Source: Citromicrobium bathyomarinum
GTDB lineage: Bacteria > Pseudomonadota > Alphaproteobacteria > Sphingomonadales > Sphingomonadaceae
Reading direction: 5' to 3'
NCBI GenBank assembly: GCA_001306305.2
Contig: CP155577.1
Span: 868,001-932,000 of the forward strand
DNA: 64,000 bases
Below the pieces are notes generated by a model, which ran no database searches, was not told the DNA's origin, and worked only from the letters and a program-made list of their open reading frames with translations. A program made the translations under genes and the position numbers. This document shows, in pieces, positions 37,461-45,672 of the stretch. The first letter of the stretch is position 1, and each line of letters begins with the position of its first letter.

Positions 37461-38186
37461 ATGAAGATCGTCTTCAGCCGCAAGGGGTTCGACAGCGGAT
37501 CGGGCGGCGGATCGTCGCCCATCGTGGATGGCGTACCGGTCTCGCTGCCGATCCCCGACAGCAAGGGGATCGCGACAACAACCTACGGCGACCTGAGGCT
37601 AGGCGAGCTTGCCGCTCGGGCGAGCCGGAATGCTTTCGGGGCGGACAGCCTGTGCCACCACGATCCGCTGTTCACCGGCGAAGGCCGCTGCATCTTCGGG
37701 CAGGTCGGCGCGGCGCAGACGCATCTCGCCAATCACGGTGTGGGGCTGGGTGACGTGTTCGTGTTCTTCGGGCGGTTTGCGGGCGAGGGGGAAGCGGCGC
37801 ACCATCGGATTTTCGGATATTGCCAAGTCGAGCGGGTGATCGACCTGACCGCGTGCGACAAAGCGGAGCGTGCCGAGTATGCGGCGCTCGGTCATCCCCA
37901 CGCGCTGGGCCTGCATGGGCCGAACGATACGCTCTATGTCGGGCCGGGGCGAACGGCGGGCAGGGCCTCGGATGCGCTGCGTCTGACGGCACCGGGCGAA
38001 GCGCTAAGCCGGTGGGTTCGGCCGAAGTGGTTGCGGCGCGGTGACCTCTCCTACCACGATGCCGAGTGGCGCTGGGCTGCGCGCAATCGCCTGATCGCCG
38101 TCAGCCGTGGGCAGGAATTTGTCGCGGACGTAGGACGGCGCAAGGCTCCGCGCGAATGGCTGGAGCGGATACTCGAAGAATTCTGA
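37461..38186 (+). CDS. Nmad3-type putative nucleotide modification protein
   Basis: A 241-residue protein that matches the pattern I associate with the Nmad3 (nucleotide modification associated domain 3) family: MKIVFSRKGFDSGSGGGSSP at the N terminus, VSLPIPDSKG, CIFGQVGAAQTHLANHGVGLGD, FVFFGRFAG, HRIFGYCQVERVIDL, LSYHDAEWRWAARN and the C-terminal SRGQEFVADVGRR. The family was defined by comparative genomics around phage and bacterial DNA-modification loci; its biochemical activity is not established to my knowledge. It starts 12 nt after gcvPB and is probably carried on that transcript, with no phage or methylase genes nearby. Confidence 0.75.
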   Translation: MKIVFSRKGFDSGSGGGSSPIVDGVPVSLPIPDSKGIATTTYGDLRLGELAARASRNAFGADSLCHHDPLFTGEGRCIFGQVGAAQTHLANHGVGLGDVFVFFGRFAGEGEAAHHRIFGYCQVERVIDLTACDKAERAEYAALGHPHALGLHGPNDTLYVGPGRTAGRASDALRLTAPGEALSRWVRPKWLRRGDLSYHDAEWRWAARNRLIAVSRGQEFVADVGRRKAPREWLERILEEF

Positions 38187-38329
38187 TCCTCCCCGTTTCT
38201 CCGCAGGATAAATGGGGAGGGGGACCGCCCGCAGGGCGGTGGAGGGGCCAGTGGCGCCATGGCCCCTCCGTCACGCAGCCTGTGGCTGCGCGCCACCTCC
38301 CCATTCACCGATGCGGAATGGGGAGGATC
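38185..38329. repeat. Imperfect palindromic intergenic element (about 145 bp)
   Basis: Outer arms GATCCTCCCC (38185-38194) and GGGGAGGATC (38320-38329) are perfect inverted repeats. Inside are nested hairpins: CCTCCCC/GGGGAGG, CCGCCC-GCA-GGGCGG and GGAGGGGCCA/TGGCCCCTCC. It fills the gap between the convergent Nmad3 and mmsB genes. The form is that of a dispersed REP-like element and it may double as a bidirectional terminator. Confidence 0.7.
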
Positions 38330-38337
38330 TTGAGGGC

Positions 38338-39210
38338 TTACTTGTACGTCTTGATGATCGCCGAGAAGTCGAGGCCGTCATTGCCCGCGCCCGAGAAATC
38401 CTCGTACAGGCTCGCCGCGCGTGCGCCCAAGGGAACGCCCGCGTCGACCTCTTCCGCCGCCGCCATCGCGAGGCGCAGGTCCTTGAGCATCAGCGCGGTC
38501 GCGAAGCCGCCCTGGTAATCCTTGTCGGCAGGGCTCTCGACCCCCACGCCCGGAAGCGGGGTGTAGGCGTTGAGCGACCAGCAATAGCCCGAGGACTGCG
38601 ACGAAATCTCGTAGAACTTCTGCGGATCGAGACCCAGCTTCTGCGCCATCTGCATCGCTTCGGCGACCCCGATCATCGAGATGGCGAGCAGCATGTTGTT
38701 GCAGATCTTGGCTGTCTGGCCCGCGCCAGCGTCGCCCGCATGGATCACTGCCTTGCCCATGCCTTCGAGGATCGGCTTAGCCGCCGCGAACGCCTCTTCG
38801 GTGCCGCCGACCATGAAGGTCAGCGTGCCACCGTCCGCCGCCGCGATCCCGCCGCTGACCGGCGCGTCGACCATCTTGTAGCCCTTGGCGGTGGCCATCT
38901 CGGTCACTTCCTTGGCGGTGGCGACGTCGATGGTCGAGCAGTCGAGCAGCGCCGCGCCTTCGGGCGCATGGCCGATCACGGCGTCGGAATAGACCGACTT
39001 CACGATTCCGCCATTGGGCAGCATCGAGACCACCGCGTCGACGCCCTGCACGGCTTCCTTGGCATCGGTGAAGGTCTCGCAGCCATTGCCCTTCGCCTTG
39101 GCGAGCGCGTCCTCCGACAGGTCGAACGCGCGCACTTCGTGGCCGTTCTTGACCAGGTTCGCGGCCATCCCGCCGCCCATGTTGCCGAGGCCGATAAAGG
39201 CGATTTTCAT
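38338..39210 (-). CDS. mmsB: 3-hydroxyisobutyrate dehydrogenase
   Basis: NAD-dependent oxidation of 3-hydroxyisobutyrate to methylmalonate semialdehyde in valine catabolism. The 290 residues show IAFIGLGNMGGGMAANLVKNGHEV at the N terminus in two pieces (IAFIGLGNMGGGMAANL, then VKNGHEVRAFD), LLDCSTIDVATAKEV, the substrate-binding MVDAPVSGGIAAADGGTLTF, the catalytic Lys in GAGQTAKICNNMLLAI, and KDLRLAMAAAEE. ATG 39210 has GAGAGGA upstream; the frame is open six codons further. Part of the valine gene block that runs to 42.8 kb; mmsA lies at 47.7-49.2 kb. Confidence 0.93.
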   Translation of the reverse strand: MKIAFIGLGNMGGGMAANLVKNGHEVRAFDLSEDALAKAKGNGCETFTDAKEAVQGVDAVVSMLPNGGIVKSVYSDAVIGHAPEGAALLDCSTIDVATAKEVTEMATAKGYKMVDAPVSGGIAAADGGTLTFMVGGTEEAFAAAKPILEGMGKAVIHAGDAGAGQTAKICNNMLLAISMIGVAEAMQMAQKLGLDPQKFYEISSQSSGYCWSLNAYTPLPGVGVESPADKDYQGGFATALMLKDLRLAMAAAEEVDAGVPLGARAASLYEDFSGAGNDGLDFSAIIKTYK

Positions 39211-39231
39211 AGTGCTATCCTCTCTCAATCA

Positions 39232-39335
39232 TTCGTCATCGCGAGCGTAGCGACGCGATCCATGGAGCGACCGCCGCCTCTGCGAGTATTGGGCCATGGA
39301 TTGCTTCGTCGCCTGCGGCTCCTCGCAATGACGAA
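39232..39335. repeat. Palindromic intergenic repeat of the CGTCATTGCGAG type
   Basis: Terminal arms TTCGTCAT (39232-39239) and ATGACGAA (39328-39335) are perfect inverted repeats, continuing inward imperfectly to a second pair GATCCATGG and CCATGGATT. The element fits the GTCAT-GCGAG...AATCCATGG short palindromic repeats found between genes in many alphaproteobacteria. It separates mmsB from the enoyl-CoA hydratase gene. It carries no coding capacity. Confidence 0.75.
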
Positions 39336-39344
39336 GCTAAGGGT

Positions 39345-40127
39345 TCACCGCCCCTTCCACTGCCCGTCGCGCTTCTCGATGAAGGCTTTCATGCCCTCGG
39401 CCTTGTCCTCGGTTGCGGTGAGGATCTGGAACAGGCGGCGTTCGTGGAGCACGCCTTGGCCGAGGAAGGTCTCGTAGGCAGCGTTGACCATTTCCTTGTT
39501 CACCATCGCGGCCATCGGCGGCATCCCGGCGATGGTCGCCGCAGAGGCTCGCGCCTCGTCCATCAGCGTGTCGTGCGGCACGACGCGCGCGACGAGGCCG
39601 CTGCGTTCGGCTTCCTCGGCGTCCATCATCCGCCCGGTCAGGCACATTTCCATCGCCTTGGCCTTGCCGACTGCGCGGGTGAGACGCTGCGATCCACCCA
39701 TGCCCGGCGCGACGCCCAGCTTGATCTCGGGCTGGCCGAACTTCGCCTTGTCGCTCGCGATGATGAAGTCGGCCATCATTGCAAGCTCGCACCCGCCGCC
39801 CAGCGCGAAGCCGTTGACCGCCGCGATCCACGGCTTGCGCACGGCTTCCACGATGTGGCTGGTCCACTTGGCGAAGAAGTCCTGCAGGTAGAAATCCGCC
39901 GCGTCCTTCTCGCTCATCTCCTTGATGTCCGCGCCCGCCGCGAAGGCCTTATCGCCCGACCCGGTCAGGATCGCGCACAGCTGGCTATCGTCGTTCTGGT
40001 AGGCGGCGAAGGCCTCGATCAGTTCGTCGAGCACCACGCTGGAAAGCGCATTGAGTGCCTGCGGGCGGTTGAGCGTGATGGTGGTGACGGCACCGTCGGT
40101 TTCGCTGGTGATGGTTTCGTAGGCCAT
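39345..40127 (-). CDS. Enoyl-CoA hydratase (valine catabolism, methacrylyl-CoA hydratase role likely)
   Basis: A 260-residue crotonase with both catalytic glutamates: [36 protein letters not shown], split here as [16 protein letters not shown] and [17 protein letters not shown], matches mitochondrial-type short-chain enoyl-CoA hydratase. N-terminal [13 protein letters not shown] and [13 protein letters not shown] form the CoA site. ATG 40127 has GAGGAG upstream. In its setting between HIBYL-CoA hydrolase and 3-hydroxyisobutyrate dehydrogenase it probably hydrates methacrylyl-CoA, although such enzymes also serve beta-oxidation. Confidence 0.93.
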   Translation of the reverse strand: MAYETITSETDGAVTTITLNRPQALNALSSVVLDELIEAFAAYQNDDSQLCAILTGSGDKAFAAGADIKEMSEKDAADFYLQDFFAKWTSHIVEAVRKPWIAAVNGFALGGGCELAMMADFIIASDKAKFGQPEIKLGVAPGMGGSQRLTRAVGKAKAMEMCLTGRMMDAEEAERSGLVARVVPHDTLMDEARASAATIAGMPPMAAMVNKEMVNAAYETFLGQGVLHERRLFQILTATEDKAEGMKAFIEKRDGQWKGR

Positions 40128-40141
40128 TTCTACTCCTCGTC

Positions 40142-40220
40142 GCTCCTGCGCAGGCAGGAGCCTAGATAACGTGTGTTGTGCGACCTGCGGGCCGCATCTG
40201 GGCCCCTGCCTTCGCAGGGG
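40142..40220. repeat. Two adjacent short hairpins in an intergenic gap
   Basis: GCTCCTGC-GCAG-GCAGGAGC (40142-40161, 8-bp perfect stem) and CCCCTGC-CTTC-GCAGGGG (40203-40220, 7-bp perfect stem). The second is a common sphingomonad intergenic motif. They lie between the HIBYL-CoA hydrolase stop and the enoyl-CoA hydratase start. Confidence 0.6.
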
Positions 40221-40231
40221 CGACGGCAAGT

Positions 40232-41284
40232 TCAGTTGCCGAGCGGCGTCCACTCCTCGCCCTCGGGCAGGGCGGCGAAGATCGCCTCGATCTGTTCGTC
40301 GGTTACGCCTTGGGGCGTGGCGGGGTTCCATTGCGGGTCGCCGGTCTTGTCGACGATCACTGCGCGCACACCCTCGGCGAAATCGTGGCTGACGAGCACG
40401 CGGCTGCCGATGCGGTATTCCATCCGCATCTCGTCGGCGAAGCTGCCAAGCGTCAGGCTGTCCGCCAGCTGGCGCAGCGCGACCTTGCAGCTCTGCGGGC
40501 TCTTGGCGCGCAGCGTCTTGAGTTCCTTCGCGGCCCAGTCGGAATCATCTGCCTCGAGCGCGGCGAGGATATCCTCCAGTGTGCGGCCCGCGAACAGCCG
40601 GTCGATCGTCTCGCGATTGGCGAGGATGCGCGCCTCGGGCGGGGTTTCGGATGCCTCGTCGAGGATCGACTGGATGTTGGCCGGATCGTCGATGATCGCG
40701 GCCTTCACCCGGGCGAGGTTCTCGCTCGCAATGTAGTGCGTGGCGAGACCGATCGCGTGGCACTCCGCCCCGTCGAGCCGCGCGCCGGTGAGCGCGAGGA
40801 ACTTGCCCGTCTGGCCCGGCAGGCGGCTGAGATACCATCCGCCGCCGACGTCCGGAAACAGGCCGATCCCCGTTTCGGGCATGGCGAACTTGGTATTCTC
40901 CGTCGCCACGCGGAACGCCGCAGGCTGGCTGATGCCGACCCCGCCGCCCATCGTGATCCCGTCCATGAAGGCGACCACCGGCTTGGTGTAGGTGAACAGC
41001 TGGTGGTTGAGCTGATACTCGGCGTGGAAGAACTCGCGCCCCGTCTTTCCCTCGTCGTTCAGCGCCGAGTTTCGCAGCATCGCGATATCGCCGCCCGCGC
41101 AGAAGCCGCGGCCTTCGGCATGGTCGATCATCACCACCGCGATGCCGGCATGGTCGGCCCACGCGCCCAGTGCCTCGGCCATCGCGACGCACATCTCGGT
41201 CGTCAGCGCATGGATCGCCTTGGGGCGGTTCAATGAGATGTGGCCCACGCTCTTGTGGGTGTGGATGTTGAGCTGGTCGGTCAT
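40232..41284 (-). CDS. 3-hydroxyisobutyryl-CoA hydrolase
   Basis: Crotonase-superfamily thioesterase of 350 residues that releases 3-hydroxyisobutyrate from its CoA ester. Seen: [71 protein letters not shown] (catalytic Glu and Asp) and the long C-terminal helical region (about 220-350: [37 protein letters not shown]) specific to HIBCH. Start ATG overlaps the VOC gene stop by 4 nt. Confidence 0.93.
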   Translation of the reverse strand: MTDQLNIHTHKSVGHISLNRPKAIHALTTEMCVAMAEALGAWADHAGIAVVMIDHAEGRGFCAGGDIAMLRNSALNDEGKTGREFFHAEYQLNHQLFTYTKPVVAFMDGITMGGGVGISQPAAFRVATENTKFAMPETGIGLFPDVGGGWYLSRLPGQTGKFLALTGARLDGAECHAIGLATHYIASENLARVKAAIIDDPANIQSILDEASETPPEARILANRETIDRLFAGRTLEDILAALEADDSDWAAKELKTLRAKSPQSCKVALRQLADSLTLGSFADEMRMEYRIGSRVLVSHDFAEGVRAVIVDKTGDPQWNPATPQGVTDEQIEAIFAALPEGEEWTPLGN

Positions 41285-41670
41285 GCCGCGTCCTTGTGTT
41301 CGATGAGATCCCAGCGGTTGCCCCACGGATCGTTGAAAACCGCGACGGTGCCATAGGGCTCTTCGCGCGGTGCTTCGGTGAATTCGACGCCCCATTGCGC
41401 CATGCGGCGATGGTCGGTCGCAAAATCGTCCGACTGGAGAAACCAGCCGACACGCCCGCCTGCCTGGTGGCCGATCGCCGCAGTCTGTTCGTCGTTTGCG
41501 GCGCGCGCGAGCAGCAACTTGCCGCCGCTTGCACCTGCCATGACGACCCAGCGCTTGCCGTCGCCCAGATCGCTGTCTTCCTCGACCGTGAAATCGAGCG
41601 CGTCACGGAAGAAAGCGATCGCCTCGTCGTAATCGGGGACGAGGAAGGTGGTCATGGCAAGGCCGGTCAC
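41281..41670 (-). CDS. VOC (glyoxalase/bleomycin-resistance) family protein in the valine operon
   Basis: A 129-residue single VOC protein: VTGLAMTTFLVPDYDEAIAF with FFRDALDFTVEED starts the first beta-alpha-beta unit, and VGWFLQSDDFATDHRRM, GTVAVFNDPWGNRWDLIEH (metal-binding Glu and His region) form the second. The GTG at 41670 overlaps the acyl-CoA dehydrogenase stop by 4 nt (GTGA) and keeps the first strand intact; ATG 41655 would cut it short. Function unknown; embedded between two enzymes of valine breakdown. Confidence 0.8.
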   Translation of the reverse strand: MTGLAMTTFLVPDYDEAIAFFRDALDFTVEEDSDLGDGKRWVVMAGASGGKLLLARAANDEQTAAIGHQAGGRVGWFLQSDDFATDHRRMAQWGVEFTEAPREEPYGTVAVFNDPWGNRWDLIEHKDAA

Positions 41671-42812
41671 TGCCGAAGCAAATCCCGGCCCACGATCATG
41701 CGCATCACCTGGTTGGTGCCTTCGAGGATCGAGTGCACGCGCAGGTCGCGCCAATAGCGTTCGATCGGGTAGTCCTTGAGGTAGCCGTAGCCGCCGAACA
41801 GCTGCAGCGCGTCGTTGACGACCTTGGAGCCATTGTCGGTCGCCAGCCGCTTGGCCATCGCGGAGAAGCGCGACTTGTCGGGCGCGTTGTCGGTGACTTT
41901 CGCCGCCGCGAGATAGAGCAGCGCGCGCGCTGCCTCCAGATCGGTCGCCATGTCGGCGAGCATGAATTGCGTGTTCTGGAAGTCCGCAATCTGCTGGTCG
42001 AACTGCTGGCGTTCCTTGGTGTATTTCACCGCCTCGTCGAGGCAGCGCTGCGCCCCGCCCAGCGAGCAGGCGCCGATGTTCAGCCGTCCGCCGTCGAGCC
42101 CCATCATCGCGAAGCGGAAGCCTTCGCCTTCGTCGCCTACGCGGTTCTCCACCGGTACGCGCGCATCCTCGAAGATGACCTGCGCGGTCGGGCTGGCATT
42201 CCAGCCGAGCTTCTTCTCGGGCGCGCCGAAGCTGACGCCCGGCGTGTCCTTGTCGACCACCAGGCAGGTGATGCCCTTGGTCTTGTGCTCGCCCGTGCGG
42301 ACCATGGTGACATAGACGTCGTTCACGCCGCCGCCGGAGATGAACTGTTTGGTGCCGTTGAGCACATAGTGGTCGCCATCCAGCACCGCCTGCGTCTTGA
42401 GCCCCGCCGCGTCCGATCCGCTGCCGGGTTCGGTGAGGCAGTAGGAGGCGAGCTTTTCCATCGTCACCAGCTGGGGAAGGTATTTCTCCTTCACGCCTTC
42501 GCCGCCGAAGCGGTCGATCATCCAGCTGGCCATGTTGTGGATCGAGATGAATGCGCTGGTGGTGGGGCAGCCATAGGCCATCGCCTCCATGATCAGCGCC
42601 GCTTCGAGACGGCCGAGGCCGATCCCGCCGCTCTCCTCGCTGACATAGATCGCGCCGAAGCCGAGCTCGGCGGTCTGCTTGATCGTGTCGACGGGGAAGT
42701 GGTGATCCTCGTCCCACTTGCCCGCGTGGGGCGTGATGTTGTCGGCGGTGAACCGCTGCGCCATGTCCTGGATCGCGAGCTGGTCGTCTGAAAGCTGGAA
42801 TTGTCCGGTCAT
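41667..42812 (-). CDS. Acyl-CoA dehydrogenase, isobutyryl-CoA dehydrogenase type
   Basis: A 381-residue flavoprotein. Seen: FQLSDDQLAIQDMAQRF at the N terminus, ISIHNMASWMIDRFG, YCLTEPGSGSDAAGLKTQAV, NGTKQFISGGGVNDVYVTM, the LGWNASPTAQVIFEDARVPV region, RQQFDQQIADFQNTQFMLAD, LFGGYGYLKDYPIERYWRD and the terminal ILEGTNQVMRMIVGRDLL, with the catalytic Glu in LEGTNQV. Its place at the head of the operon with HIBYL-CoA hydrolase supports oxidation of isobutyryl-CoA to methacrylyl-CoA (ACAD8-like). Confidence 0.92.
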   Translation of the reverse strand: MTGQFQLSDDQLAIQDMAQRFTADNITPHAGKWDEDHHFPVDTIKQTAELGFGAIYVSEESGGIGLGRLEAALIMEAMAYGCPTTSAFISIHNMASWMIDRFGGEGVKEKYLPQLVTMEKLASYCLTEPGSGSDAAGLKTQAVLDGDHYVLNGTKQFISGGGVNDVYVTMVRTGEHKTKGITCLVVDKDTPGVSFGAPEKKLGWNASPTAQVIFEDARVPVENRVGDEGEGFRFAMMGLDGGRLNIGACSLGGAQRCLDEAVKYTKERQQFDQQIADFQNTQFMLADMATDLEAARALLYLAAAKVTDNAPDKSRFSAMAKRLATDNGSKVVNDALQLFGGYGYLKDYPIERYWRDLRVHSILEGTNQVMRMIVGRDLLRQ

Positions 42813-42876
42813 GGAAGGCGACCTAGCCCCCCGGACGCGGATAGAAAAGGGGACAAAACGCTAGGGCGGGCTGCGA

Positions 42877-43536
42877 TCAGGGTGCGCTGGAGCCGCGATC
42901 CGCCGGGCAGCGTTTGCGCATCGTGATGCGATCGGGGTAGCTTGACGCGGTAACGGCCAGCCGCTCCCGCCCGCCGACCAGCCGCATCGAGTAGTCTTCT
43001 TCCCAGCGCTCGCCTTCGCCTTCCATCGCCAGCGACACCACCAGCCCATCCCGGGTGCGGCGCACCGCGGTGACCTCGCCCCGCGATTCGTAGAAGCCGA
43101 TGCTGCCCGGGCGCACCATCATGCGCAGGTCGGAGTCGGGCGCGCAGCTACCCTCGACGCCATCCCATTCGCCCAGATAGCTCGCCGGAATCGCGGTCAG
43201 CGCAGCGCGGTTGCGCGCGACATCGTCTGCCGGGACATTGGGCAGGGTGTAGAGCGTCGGTTCGGAAGAGGGCGCAGGCGAGGGTGTAGTTGGGGGTGTG
43301 GTAGAGTGCGGGGGCGAAGCGCTGGTCGAGGCGCTTTCCACGGCTGTCGGCGTTGCATCGCCTGTCGGTGCGCGCGCGGTCGGTTCTGATGTGGTGGTCG
43401 ACGGGGCGCGCTCGCCTGACACCGCCACATCGCCGGCAGCGTCCTCGCCCGGTTCCGGCTGCGAATCCCCGTTCCTGCCGTCGCAGCCGACCAGCACGAT
43501 CAGCATCGCGGTAGCAGGCATGATCCGCCTCATCAT
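42877..43536 (-). CDS. Hypothetical lipoprotein with low-complexity linker
   Basis: A 219-residue protein: signal peptide with lipobox LVGC (Cys 18), a Pro/Ser/Thr-rich linker to about residue 95 (STTPPTTPSPAPSS), and a C-terminal domain. That domain starts LTAIPASYLGEWDGVEGSC and ends ITMRKRCPADRGSSAP. The pattern (Ile-Pro, Tyr-x-Gly-x-Trp, Cys, then a final Arg-Cys) recurs in the lipoproteins at 45.7-47.6 kb. It overlaps the DUF1254 gene stop. Function unknown, likely outer-membrane or periplasm-facing. Confidence 0.8.
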   Translation of the reverse strand: MMRRIMPATAMLIVLVGCDGRNGDSQPEPGEDAAGDVAVSGERAPSTTTSEPTARAPTGDATPTAVESASTSASPPHSTTPPTTPSPAPSSEPTLYTLPNVPADDVARNRAALTAIPASYLGEWDGVEGSCAPDSDLRMMVRPGSIGFYESRGEVTAVRRTRDGLVVSLAMEGEGERWEEDYSMRLVGGRERLAVTASSYPDRITMRKRCPADRGSSAP

Positions 43537-44057
43537 CGTGCATTGCCCCCTCTGATCGCACGGCAGCTGTCTTCTACCGCAATCTTCTCCACCGCGCGAT
43601 AGTCGGCCTCGTTCGGTGCGATCCGGCGGATCAGAACGACCCCGCGCTGGGTCGGGGCAGGGATGGAGAAGCCCTCGGGCTCGCTGAGGGGCGGTAGCAG
43701 CCGCATCGCGAAGCGCTTCCCCTCGCCCCGGAAGGTCAGGAAATTATTGGTCTGCGCGTCATACACCGAGAGCGAGGAATAGCCCGGCCAGGCGGCCATC
43801 TCGATCGCGACCGCGTCAACCCCCTCGGAAAAGTCGAACAGGCAGATCGAATAGGCGAGCTCAGGGGAAGCGCGCACTACCCGTTGGGTCTGGGGTGTCA
43901 TCCGCGGCGCAAGCCTGAAGCCGTGCTGCGGAATGCCACGCTGTTCCATCGCGGCCATTGCGCGTTGCATGATAAAGCCAGGCGCGCCGTACAGCACCGC
44001 AAGGTGGCCGATCACGATCGCGGCAAGCAGGACGAACAGCGTCAGAAACGTGCGCAT
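43533..44057 (-). CDS. DUF1254-type membrane-anchored protein
   Basis: A 174-residue protein with one N-terminal transmembrane segment (FLTLFVLLAAIVIGHLAVLYG) and a periplasmic domain containing RVVRASPELAYSICLFDFSEG, AWPGYSSLSVYDAQTNNFLTF and GVVLIRRIAP. This arrangement fits DUF1254 (VP_TPR family-related) proteins. It overlaps the DUF1214 gene start/stop (TGATG) on one side and the lipoprotein gene on the other, so the three are one operon. Biochemical role unknown. Confidence 0.75.
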   Translation of the reverse strand: MRTFLTLFVLLAAIVIGHLAVLYGAPGFIMQRAMAAMEQRGIPQHGFRLAPRMTPQTQRVVRASPELAYSICLFDFSEGVDAVAIEMAAWPGYSSLSVYDAQTNNFLTFRGEGKRFAMRLLPPLSEPEGFSIPAPTQRGVVLIRRIAPNEADYRAVEKIAVEDSCRAIRGGNAR

Positions 44058-44665
44058 CACAGATCCTCCGCAGTGGTGCAGCCCAGCCGCGCGATACGCG
44101 GCGGGTTGAGCGCGAGCTTGGGCGTTTCCAGCACCTCCGCCGATGGCACGTAGAGCCGCAGAGTCAGGTCGAAATGGCCCGCGTTGCGGCTGGAGATCCA
44201 GTGCTCCGCACCCTGCGGCCGCTGGGGCGCGATGATCGCCTGCCACGCGCCCTCGCCTGTCTCGCTCGCACTGATCGACAGCGCCTGGTCTTTGTTCATC
44301 GGCAGGCGGCTGTTCGCATCGTAGAGCGTGATCGACCACCACCGCGCGGCCTGCCCCATGCCCGACAGGCGATAGCGGCAGCCTTCGCGCAAGGGACGTC
44401 CACGCTCATCGCGAGAGCGGGTGAAATAGATCGCCTCGCGTCGCTGCAGCGCGAACAGCCCGTGCTTGGCGACGCGCGCGCGGGTGTAGGGATCGGCGCC
44501 GTCCGAACCGATCGCGAAATCGGTGCGCCAGCCATCAATGGCGATCCCGGCGATCCCGGTGGGGGCGCTGCTGCGCGGCCAGATGCCGGACAGCACCAGC
44601 GCAGACGCACCGCCTATCGCGAGGCCCACCAGAATGGCGGCGAGAAGGCCCAGCACAAATCGCAT
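44057..44665 (-). CDS. DUF1214-type membrane-anchored protein
   Basis: A 202-residue protein: N-terminal transmembrane segment (VLGLLAAILVGLAIGGASAL), then a DUF1214-like domain with DPYTRARVAKHGLFAL, EAIYFTRSRDERGRPL, YRLSGMGQAARWWSITLYDA and HFDLTLRLYVPS. DUF1254 and DUF1214 often occur together in one polypeptide; here they are separate adjacent genes overlapping by TGATG. Function unknown. Confidence 0.8.
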   Translation of the reverse strand: MRFVLGLLAAILVGLAIGGASALVLSGIWPRSSAPTGIAGIAIDGWRTDFAIGSDGADPYTRARVAKHGLFALQRREAIYFTRSRDERGRPLREGCRYRLSGMGQAARWWSITLYDANSRLPMNKDQALSISASETGEGAWQAIIAPQRPQGAEHWISSRNAGHFDLTLRLYVPSAEVLETPKLALNPPRIARLGCTTAEDL

Positions 44666-44699
44666 GGCCGGCCCACGATAGCAGCTTGGTGGTTAAAGA

Positions 44700-45662
44700 T
44701 CAGTCGTTCTGTTTGCGCGGCAGGCCGAGCACGCGGGTATCGAACCATTGCTGCGCCCGATCGGTGTCGTTGCCGCGATACCAGCGCGGGGCGGGCAGGC
44801 CCTTTTCCCACGCGACCATCTCGGTCAGGCTGCCTTGGGCGGAGGGAGTGTCATAGACGGGGGCATAATCGGCGAAGGGATCGGCATAGGCCTCGTCCGC
44901 GCTGACGATCGTCCAGCCCTTTGCCTCCAGCGCGCGGACCAGATCGCCGATGTACATCGCGTTGAGGTCGGTCTCGTGCAGCAGGATCACGTGAACCGGG
45001 GAGCGCCCGATCGTCTGCCGGGCGAGCTGGTCGTAGAACTCGGCGGCGTCGACCTGCGTTTCGATATAAAGATCGTGCAGCGCCTGCCGGTCGATCTTGT
45101 GCCCGTCTGCAACCGCGCGCTTGGCGGCGCTTTCGTAGAACCAGTCGCTTGCGTCGATCGTCACGTAGCCATTGGAGAGGCCACGCTGCGCCAGACCTTC
45201 ACGTACCGCGTCGCGCTTCCCCTTATCCTGCCGACCTTCGTCGAGGTAAGGATAGCGGAACCACGGGCGGTATCCCGCGCGCCCGTGCAGCCATTCCTCG
45301 GCGGCGTCGATATCGGCCAGATATGCGGCGGCGTCTGTCTGCGAGAGGTGGGGGTGGCTCGCCGAATGGTTCGCGATCACGTGCCCGGCGGCGACATAGG
45401 CTACGATCCGTGCCTCGTCATCCGCGCCATCGATTTGCCCGGGATTGACGAAGAACACCGCCTGATCGACGCCCGCTTCGGCAAGGTTTGCGATCAGCAG
45501 CCGGGTGCGCTCTTCCTCGCTGAGGAAGGCGCCGGGTGCGCGCGGCGCATCGTCGAAGCTCAGCGCAATCCGCTTTTCGGGCGGTTGCGGCGGGGCGGAT
45601 GTGTCCTCGGCATGCGCGCAGGCGGCGAGCAGGCCGAGCATGAGGGGAACGAGCCAGCGCAT
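44700..45662 (-). CDS. Polysaccharide deacetylase (NodB homology) lipoprotein
   Basis: A 320-residue protein with a lipoprotein signal (WLVPLMLGLLAACAHAED, lipobox LAAC). The NodB domain has catalytic motif 1 IALSFDDAPRAPG, motif 2 HVIANHSASHPHLSQ (the metal His pair), motif 3 YRPWFRYPYLDEG and a C-terminal VHVILLHETDLNAM. Catalytic residues look intact, so it should remove acetyl groups from a cell-envelope or exported polysaccharide. A longer upstream frame exists, but the signal peptide fixes ATG 45662 as the start. Confidence 0.88.
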   Translation of the reverse strand: MRWLVPLMLGLLAACAHAEDTSAPPQPPEKRIALSFDDAPRAPGAFLSEEERTRLLIANLAEAGVDQAVFFVNPGQIDGADDEARIVAYVAAGHVIANHSASHPHLSQTDAAAYLADIDAAEEWLHGRAGYRPWFRYPYLDEGRQDKGKRDAVREGLAQRGLSNGYVTIDASDWFYESAAKRAVADGHKIDRQALHDLYIETQVDAAEFYDQLARQTIGRSPVHVILLHETDLNAMYIGDLVRALEAKGWTIVSADEAYADPFADYAPVYDTPSAQGSLTEMVAWEKGLPAPRWYRGNDTDRAQQWFDTRVLGLPRKQND

Positions 45663-45672
45663 GGCCCGGACG

